Shown here in pieces: positions 8,768 through 15,812 of a stretch of DNA of 15,812 bases. Numbering within the stretch: the stretch's first letter is position 1; each line of letters starts with the position of its first letter. Source of the DNA: Terramyces sp. JEL0728 (taxonomy: Eukaryota; Chytridiomycota; Chytridiomycetes; Rhizophydiales; Terramycetaceae); assembly GCA_027603945.1 (NCBI GenBank), contig JADIIU010000201.1:1-15812 (forward strand), in the 5' to 3' direction. The position numbers and the translations under genes are program-made. A model generated the notes under the pieces. The model did no database searches and was not told the origin of the DNA. It was given only the letters and a program-made list of their open reading frames with translations.

Positions 8768-9215
8768 TTAACGCAATACCCTCACAAATACAAAAAAGTA
8801 AAGCTTAAAGTTTAATAGTGTTTTCTGGAGCTGATTAAAATGCCCTCCCATTAAAACCAACAACTCTTTTTGGTCCAAATCCTCGTTAAACAACCTCATC
8901 ACAAAGTACCAAACAAGCACTATTCCAATCAACACAATCACTGCTTTAATTGCAAACAAAATTGGCTTTAAAATGAGTTTAATGCTCAAAAGTATAAATT
9001 GAACAGAGAGACAAGTGAGGAAGATTGCAATCTAGATTAATAACAATTACAATTAGAGTTGTTTGTTCCGGGTACAAGTTGTATTCTTTTGGGATTGATT
9101 TTTGAATTAGTTGACTGGTGTGGTAGATTACATTTAATAGAGAAACTGCTACCAGTTGAATCAATTGCAAGATTTCAGACATTTTTAGATTTCTTTTCTG
9201 GACAATTTTGCTCAT
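8768..9215 (-). CDS. Small membrane protein, possibly Apq12-like, two exons
   Basis: Exons are 9051-9215 and 8768-9031, with a 19-nt intron (9032-9050, GTAATTGTTATTAATCTAG). The spliced protein is 142 aa. Hydrophobic stretches lie at about 15-30, 52-72 and 77-101, followed by an acidic short loop (NEDLDQKE) and a Phe-rich end. The intron joins PEQTTLI to IAIFLTCLSVQF, giving one continuous membrane segment, whereas the unspliced frame runs into polar sequence and a stop. Size and layout resemble fungal Apq12, a nuclear-envelope/ER protein for lipid homeostasis and nuclear pore assembly, but this is from overall pattern only. An internal start at Met12 is possible. The C-terminal 35 residues are the least certain part. 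Confidence 0.65.
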
Positions 9216-9360
9216 TGTTACAATGCGATATGTTCACTAGTACCATGCAATCTTAGATCTCCAAGCTGTTTATTCAGAGTAGTTTTTATTATAAAACAAG
9301 TAATAAGAAACCACCAGGCCGACAAGGAAATAAAAGTACGTATTGAATAAGATATCTAGA

Positions 9361-10110
9361 TTAACCGTTCTTACTATTATTCTCCAAGTCAGAAGTGTCA
9401 ATCAAACCCCTGTATATATCAGCTGTGGATTCTGCATCTTGGAATATTTCATGCTCATCTACATCTGTTGAGGCTGAATCGTCCCTGTCTGAGTCCTGGA
9501 TAGCTTTGTTCTCTGAATCACTGTCTACAAATCCACCTTGGGCTGCTTTATGCAACATTTCCTGCAACTCATTCTGATCAAAACTATTAATAATATCAAC
9601 CAAAGCTTTACGTTCATCAATCTCCAATCCAGCCTCTACATTCTCATACGCTACTTGATTTTCCTCTCGCTCTTCACTATCAGTACTAATTTCATCATCA
9701 CTATCGTTGTTTACTTTTTCCATTACCCATATTTTGCCAACATGCTCAGTTTCCCATCCCATACGGTACATGTCCAACGTTTCAGTCAATTCTATTTCAG
9801 AATGCTGGATGAGGTTTATTTTATCTCTGAAATAGTTCAAGTAAGAGTCATTGGTTCGTAGCGAGAGTATTAGTGTGTGAGTAGATGGCACGTAATGGCC
9901 AGTCTTGCTTTTTGTAGCTATTACGTCAATTTCCCATTCAAAAGGCTGTTTTTGTGCAGTGAGGGTGGAGGTGTATGAAAGGTAGTGTGTTTTTAGCTTG
10001 ATTGCCGTGTTTAAAAGGGTTATTGGTTCTGGCTTTGATGTAAAGACGATTTGCGATTCTTTTTGCTGCAGGATTTTGCTCTTGTCTGCTATTGGGTACA
10101 GCAGATACAT
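9361..10110 (-). CDS. Unrecognised protein with acidic C-terminal half
   Basis: An intact frame of 249 aa with no intron. Residues 1 to about 130 are mixed and look like a beta-rich fold (for example FEWEIDVIAT and HTLILSLRTN). From about 133 onward the chain is rich in Asp, Glu and Ser (SDDEISTDSEEREEN and similar), with a predicted helical patch around ERKALVDIINSFDQNELQEM. I do not recognise the family; a small PH-like domain with an acidic tail, as in pICln, is one weak idea. It lies 106 bp downstream of the dehydrogenase gene on the same strand. An ACGCGT element is 5 bp upstream of the ATG. Confidence 0.75.
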   Translation of the reverse strand: MYLLYPIADKSKILQQKESQIVFTSKPEPITLLNTAIKLKTHYLSYTSTLTAQKQPFEWEIDVIATKSKTGHYVPSTHTLILSLRTNDSYLNYFRDKINLIQHSEIELTETLDMYRMGWETEHVGKIWVMEKVNNDSDDEISTDSEEREENQVAYENVEAGLEIDERKALVDIINSFDQNELQEMLHKAAQGGFVDSDSENKAIQDSDRDDSASTDVDEHEIFQDAESTADIYRGLIDTSDLENNSKNG

Positions 10111-10114
10111 TTCA

Positions 10115-10120
10115 ACGCGT
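10115..10120. promoter_or_regulatory. ACGCGT (MCB-like) element 5 bp before the acidic-protein gene
   Basis: The palindromic hexamer ACGCGT, known in yeasts as the MluI cell-cycle box bound by MBF, sits 5 bp upstream of the start at 10110. A second copy sits before the gene at 15553. Function here is unproven and a 6-mer can occur by chance. Confidence 0.25.
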
Positions 10121-10216
10121 CAAAATATTTGCTTGTTTGTTACAGTTTATGCACCAATGATAAAAACAGCACTCTAAAGTGGAGAGACAAAGAAAAAAGT
10201 AAAATAGAGGCTATTT

Positions 10217-11791
<1,575 letters not shown>

Positions 11792-12065
11792 TTTGAAAGA
11801 TGGAAAAAAAGTGGATTTTAATATCACCAGAAAAGGAAGGTGAAAACCTGCTGATTACCTTTCAACCAAACAGTTGGCTTCATCAAGGATATTAGCAATC
11901 GCACCGACAAGTACATTTATTTATTGGTGCTCGGTTTCATGGCGGTAGATTATTCTTGCTGAATGTAATTTCAAGAGACAGCAGTCGACCAATTTAGATT
12001 GACTCTTGGTATTCAACCTTGGCAAGTCTCTTGCAGAATAGTTTTACATTTTTCAGATCATTGAA
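11792..12065. promoter_or_regulatory. Divergent promoter region of E3 and CSN8
   Basis: These 274 bp separate the starts of the dehydrogenase (minus) and CSN8 (plus). CCAAT pentamers are present at 11989-11993 (plus) and 11933-11937 (minus strand). CCAAT boxes bound by HAP/NF-Y control respiratory genes in fungi, so a role at the E3 promoter is plausible but unproven. No TATA box stands out. Confidence 0.35.
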
Positions 12066-12577
12066 ATGCAATCTCTAGTGACAGAAAGAAATTATCCAGA
12101 AATCCTAAAGGAATGTGAATTATTGGAATTGCAGGGAAGTACTGTTATCCAATTACTCACGCTCATCATCACTGACAACTTGGCCGAAGCTAGATTGTAT
12201 ATTCTCGTTAATTTAGTCTTATAAAGCGAACAGCTGCAAGACAACCATTATTCACCCACCTAATTGAAATAGTAAACAAATTGTGGACTATGGATTACCA
12301 TTTTGACTTTGTGAATGTTGAAAATGAAGCACCAGTTGTGCAGGAATTGTATGGACAGCTGCAAGAACGAATCAAGAAAGAAATCAGACACACATTTCAG
12401 TCTTACGAATCGGTTGAATTGGCGACTCTAAAGGAATACATGACGGATGAAGAAATCCGTGCATTTGGAGAGGTGAATGACGGATATGTATATCCAAAGC
12501 CAATCCAAGTTACTCAAATAAGGGATTACAATGTTGTTGAAAAATTGGCAGATTATATTGTAGGATTGCGTTATTAG
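12066..12577 (+). CDS. CSN8: COP9 signalosome subunit 8-like protein, two exons
   Basis: Exons are 12066-12196 and 12217-12577, with a 20-nt intron (12197-12216, GTATATTCTCGTTAATTTAG). The product is 163 aa, close to the small CSN8/PSMD8/eIF3k-type subunits. The N-terminus (LVTERNYPEILKECELLELQ, then NLAEARFLIKRTA across the joint) matches the helical start of CSN8, where an NNARYLWKR-like segment occurs. The C-terminus (VYPKPIQVTQI and VVEKLADYIVGL) matches the winged-helix end of CSN8 and its last helix. The COP9 complex removes NEDD8 from cullins. An Rpn12 or eIF3k identity is less likely because of the C-terminal helix. Family similarity is low even in known CSN8 proteins, so the subunit assignment is less certain than the gene model. 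AATAAA lies 7 nt after the stop. Confidence 0.75.
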
Positions 12578-12761
12578 CTAGTAAATAAAAGGTTAAAAAT
12601 AACTCTCTTTGAAATTAGACCAGTCTAACCATTTGAACAAGGTGAGAATTCCGGGTGCATTCTCATTAAAGATTTGCTTGAGACTAGTTTTCGTTTGAGA
12701 CTAGGATTTGTTTGAGTCAAAATTAATCTGAGTCGTATTTTTTTTTTGAAAAAACAAAAAC

Positions 12762-13516
12762 ATGAGCTTTCACACAATAAAGCTGGAAACAGCCTACTCA
12801 CCAATAACAAATGGAGATTTACAAACGCATTTCACTCAGAAACAACCCAGCAAAAAGGTATATCATGAACTGTTTGTCCGTCTCAATTCTTCAAAACAAG
12901 ATTTTCCAGAAAATACGTTATTTATGGTAAACATACCAGTGGATGCTTCTGAGGCTCATTTAAAGGAATTATTTAACGATTATGGCGAAATATTACAAGT
13001 AAAGCTGCCAGTAATAATGAAAAGTGGATCCAACTGCCATGTGGTTTTCAAGGACAAGGAATCTATCGATATGATACTTGAAATTGAAACCTTACAATGG
13101 CCGGATATTCCAAGCACAAAATATATCATTGAAAAACCAGATGTTACGGCATTGAAGGAAAAAGTTGATGAAGCAATGTTGCTGTTTGAAGACTTGGAAC
13201 GAATCGAAAAGCAAAGAAAATTGGATTCTCGCAATGTCACTGACGAAGATGGGTTCGTGCTTGTTACCCGCCAAGGGAGAAAGAACAACATTGACGGGAA
13301 AGGCGGGTCTCAAGCAACCATTACCAAACAAGAAGCTGAAAAACTCAAACCAAAGAACCATGCGCTACAAGATTTCTATAGATTCCAAATGCGAGAACGA
13401 AAGAGGAACGGTAATTTTATACTAATCTAGAATTGGCTGAATTGAGGAGAAAGTTTGAGTTGGACAAGGAAAAGATTGAAAAGATGAAGCAAGAAGCAAG
13501 ATTCAAACCATACTAA
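12762..13516 (+). CDS. RRP7: Ribosomal RNA-processing protein 7 (Rrp7), two exons
   Basis: Exons are 12762-13410 and 13431-13516, with a 20-nt intron (13411-13430, GTAATTTTATACTAATCTAG) carrying a full TACTAAT. The product is 244 aa. An RRM-like domain begins at FPENTLFMVNIPVDASEAHL (about residue 48) and includes a short FNDYGEILQV strand-helix unit. After a linker with DEDGFVLVTRQGRK comes the diagnostic end, DFYRFQMRERKRNELAELRR then KFELDKEKIEKMKQEARFKPY in the same run. The splice occurs inside RKRN-ELAEL, and without it the protein would lose the conserved FKPY terminus. Rrp7 is part of the UtpC/CURI module of the small-subunit processome in 18S rRNA maturation. The stop codon overlaps an AATAAA hexamer. 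Confidence 0.95.
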
Positions 13517-13607
13517 TAAAGCACAGTAATACACTTAACATTATAGCTAGTAATACTGGTAGAAACCCGTTTATTGAAATACAGTAATGTCTTGAATACC
13601 ATTGTAA

Positions 13608-15129
13608 TTACAGAGTACGCCTGGAAACTCTCACAGGAAGATTTTCAAGCGTGTACCCAGTTCTAGTAACCGGTCTAGCAACGAAATCATCCGCTAATTC
13701 AAAACGGTATTTTTGAAGTAAATGGATAATAATCACCTTGACTTCAATCAGCGCCATTTTTTGTCCAATACAATTATGCGGACCTAAATTAGCCATCACA
13801 TACCATCGCCAAAGGGAAGATAAGATCCAGGAACGTGAGGATCGTCCCATCTATCAGGATTAAACACCTGTGGATCTGTGTAGTACTTTTCGCTCATATG
13901 GATGGCGCAAATGAGGATGGTGATCATGGTATTCCGAGGAATAGAGTATCCAAGTAGTTCAATGTCGTCCAGGCATTTGCGATCCAACCCATCAAAAATT
14001 GGATACATTCTCAGCACTTCTTTGGTAAACTTGTCCAAATATCTATTTTAGCGCCAGTTACTTTAAATCATTTAATAGTTCAACTTTCGAACTGTTTTCC
14101 AGCTCAAATTCTTTGACTTCGTCGTACAATCGTTCTGCAATTTGTTTATGCTGGCAAACCATGTAAAGTGACCACGTAAGAGTAGCAGCAGTAGTTTCGT
14201 GGCCTGCAAAGTAGAATCCAATGAGTTCGCCATACATCTCCTCCTTTGTAAAGCCCTTGAATTAGCTTGGATTACATTTTCTTCTTGGAGTAATCGAGCA
14301 AGTACGTTTTCTTTTCCGTTGCTCTGACTTGCAAGATTGTCAAAGAAATCAAACAGCTTTTTCCGATTCTTTTGTACAAATGTACTACTGGTAGATACGC
14401 CAATTAGTCCCCACATGAATCGTGGAAATATAACTCTCCATTTGATCGGGCCAAAAGTAAATTCTTCCAATTCTTTCCAGTGCTACATTAAAGACGTTTA
14501 CCCATTCAATATTGTCCTTTAATTTGGAGGTTGCACCGAAATTGTGCCCAAAAGCAACCACAGATATAATATCCAGAGTAATTGACTTGAATGCAGTGGT
14601 AAATTCAATCTCGGATTTACCGGCCAATACCAGATCAAAGTCCTTCATTGTTTGATGCGCAACTTGCCCAGCATGACGAAGATGGAGTGGTGCAAATGCT
14701 GGCTGAATCAATTTCCTGTGCTGTTTCCACACTGGTCCTTCCAATTGGAATAGAGCATTATCCAATAACCCGACTGCTATTGTCTTTACAAACAAGTCTG
14801 ATTTGACAAATCCAGAAGACTTTAATATCCTTTTGGCTTGCTCTGCATCTACAATATAAACTGTTGGGCTATATTAAACAATCGTACCCCAGCAACCACA
14901 GCTTGAAAATATCTCCATATATTCCAGCCATTTTGAGGAAATATTCTTGTCGCTTTCCAGTTATCATTAAATGTATTAGCGAAGGGTTCTTTACAATTGG
15001 ATATGCTTTCGGTCCTGGTATTTTTGACAGCGGACCAAAGTACTCAATTGCTTGATCATATATCACCTTGACTATTACAGCAGCTGATCCGGCAATAGCG
15101 ATTGTAGCAATGTATTTGTTCACTTCCAT
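13608..15129 (-). CDS. Cytochrome P450 monooxygenase, six exons
   Basis: Exons are 14888-15129, 14502-14868, 14276-14482, 14062-14255, 13804-14042 and 13608-13783; introns are 19, 19, 20, 19 and 20 nt. The 474-aa product is complete. It has an N-terminal membrane helix with the hinge LSKIPGPKAYP, a C-helix WKQHRKLIQPAF, the I-helix AGHETT near residue 289, the ExxR motif in KEVLRMYP (about 344-347), the FNPDRW meander, and the heme loop FGDGPHNCIG with Cys421. The last splice falls inside the heme loop and is required to make it. Sequence style (LEGPVWKQHRKLIQPAF, AGHETTA) is close to CYP4/CYP3-like clans, which hydroxylate lipids and xenobiotics, but the substrate cannot be told. It is convergent with RRP7, 91 bp apart. 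Confidence 0.96.
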
Positions 15130-15156
15130 GTTGAATATTTGAAAAAGTTCTTGTAG

Positions 15157-15200
15157 CCGAATCCGCGGATTACATTCGGGAATACTGAAAGCCGCCGAAT
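15157..15200. promoter_or_regulatory. Cluster of CCGAAT/ATTCGG motifs upstream of the P450 gene
   Basis: CCGAAT occurs at 15157-15162 and 15195-15200, and its reverse complement ATTCGG at 15174-15179. A perfect 12-bp palindrome AATCCGCGGATT overlaps at 15160-15171. They lie 28-71 bp upstream of the P450 start. Inverted CGG/CCG triplets are typical of Zn2Cys6 fungal regulators, so an operator-like cluster is plausible but unproven. Confidence 0.4.
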
Positions 15201-15226
15201 GTTTCTATTTAAACCGTTGCATACAG

Positions 15227-15247
15227 GTATAAAGTTATACTAACAAG
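15227..15247 (+). other. Intron-like element (21 nt) with TACTAAC
   Basis: The sequence starts GTATAAAGTT and ends TACTAACAAG, fitting the local ultrashort-intron consensus including the CTAAC-AAG end. No coding exon chain confirms it. It could be a 5' UTR intron of the small ORF that follows. Confidence 0.35.
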
Positions 15248-15272
15248 GAATTGCAATGTTTTTGACTGAATA

Positions 15273-15431
15273 ATGGATACAATTAGATATTGGATTACTA
15301 AAACCAAAGGCAGGAGTATAAATATATTGCCGAGACATGGGCTGTCAATGGAGCAACTAATCGAGTTGAGAATCCCTCTAGCAAGTAAATTGGTATTAAA
15401 CTGGAGATGGCCCTCAATACCTGATTGGTGA
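15273..15431 (+). CDS. Possible 52-aa basic protein
   Basis: An ATG-initiated frame of 52 codons encodes a basic peptide (WITKTKGRSINILPRHGLSM, then QLIELRIPLASKL, ending SIPDW). The composition looks protein-like and soluble. It lies 25 nt after an intron-like element on the same strand. I recognise no family; a small mitochondrial ribosomal protein is only a guess from its basic character. The region is also open on the other strand, so the call is tentative. Confidence 0.35.
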   Translation: MDTIRYWITKTKGRSINILPRHGLSMEQLIELRIPLASKLVLNWRWPSIPDW

Positions 15432-15540
15432 TTTTTGTCGCAGCCCTTATAGAAGACTGCCATGTTAATATTGATTGAAGAGTTATGCCATCAATTTCAG
15501 ATTTCACTAGAATTCTCGCCTATTAATAGGATTTGAATTT

Positions 15541-15546
15541 ACGCGT
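15541..15546. promoter_or_regulatory. ACGCGT (MCB-like) element 6 bp before the last gene
   Basis: The same hexamer as at 10115-10120 lies just before the ATG at 15553. Both flanked genes encode acidic unknown proteins. The significance is unproven. Confidence 0.25.
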
Positions 15547-15552
15547 TTTTTG

Positions 15553-15812
15553 ATGATTCACAGTGAAGGAGAAGAACTAGAGCTGCTACAAAAAGTATAT
15601 CACACTAACCCAGTTTTTAATTCATATCGCAACTCAGGATTACAAAAATGCTATTCCATTAGCAGAAAAATTACACAAGTTGAACCCCGATAATCAAATG
15701 TTTGAAGAATACAAAGTTGTTTTAGATCAACGACAAAAGCAGATTGAAGAAGAATTACTAGAGCTGGAAAGCGAATCTGAGAGTGACGAAAGTGAATCAG
15801 AAGAATCTGAAT
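15553..15812 (+). CDS. Acidic protein with TPR-like start (3' end outside window)
   Basis: Exons are 15553-15594 and 15614 to the window edge, with a 19-nt intron (15595-15613, GTATATCACACTAACCCAG). The first 14 residues are MIHSEGEELELLQK. The spliced chain then reads FLIHIATQDYKNAIPLAEKL and HKLNPDNQMFEEYKVVL, which resembles a single TPR-like helical pair. A Glu-rich helix follows, then an acidic Ser/Glu run (ESESESDESESEESE). The layout recalls metazoan glutamate-rich proteins with a short TPR-like domain, but no family is assigned. Without splicing the first frame soon stops. The gene is cut by the window edge. Confidence 0.7.

Larger units (their letters stand above)
15130..15552. other. 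Region upstream of the P450 gene; small gene possible
   Basis: These 423 bases hold the P450 promoter at the left end and the upstream region of the gene at 15553 at the right end. A possible 52-codon plus-strand ORF and an intron-like element lie inside. Two overlapping minus-strand frames (15209-15463 from ATG, 15298-15507 from GTG) are open, but neither shows family motifs nor a matching intron. Confidence 0.45.

Noticed and set aside
15209..15507. Two overlapping minus-strand frames upstream of the P450 gene
   Set aside because: One starts at GTG; neither has a family motif, and no local-type intron joins them into a plausible protein.

Overview
The window is nuclear DNA from an intron-bearing fungus. 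It is moderately AT-rich with short gene spacing, and it encodes a Pho80-type cyclin, TFIIH p44, COP9 subunit 8, Rrp7, a Bet1-like SNARE, mitochondrial dihydrolipoamide dehydrogenase and a P450. Two fungal-style secreted Thr-rich proteins with dibasic sites are also present. CTG reads as Leu inside the invariant redox motif of the dehydrogenase, so the CUG-Ser and CUG-Ala yeast codes are ruled out. I cannot place the species further.

The striking feature is gene structure. Most genes look broken into overlapping ORFs, but each break is repaired exactly by removing a 19-21 nt GT-AG (once GC-AG) intron. I count 19 such introns in ten genes, plus one 73 nt intron. Nearly all carry a YTAAY branch-point-like motif whose presumed branch A sits at intron position 14 or 15, leaving only 4-6 nt to the intron end. 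The spliced proteins match their families across the joints, which is the main evidence.

Layout: 1-1526 (-) and 2235-3965 (-) are tandem intronless secreted paralogues, the first cut by the window edge. 3966-4956 is unexplained. 4957-5587 (-) is a Pho80-like cyclin. 6083-6935 (-) is a seven-TM-like orphan. 7079-8250 (-) is TFIIH p44, head to head with a Bet1-like SNARE at 8290-8576 (+), only 39 bp apart. 8768-9215 (-) is an Apq12-like membrane protein and 9361-10110 (-) an unrecognised acidic protein. 10217-11791 (-) is dihydrolipoamide dehydrogenase with six introns, divergent from CSN8 at 12066-12577 (+). 12762-13516 (+) is Rrp7, convergent with a complete P450 at 13608-15129 (-) with five introns. 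A possible 52-aa ORF lies at 15273-15431 (+), and 15553-15812 (+) is the start of an acidic protein that runs off the window.

The genes are mostly housekeeping functions from different pathways (transcription/repair, secretion, mitochondrial metabolism, ribosome biogenesis, protein turnover). I see no operon-like or pathway cluster. What joins them is genome compaction: tiny introns, short spacers and AATAAA signals overlapping or touching stop codons.
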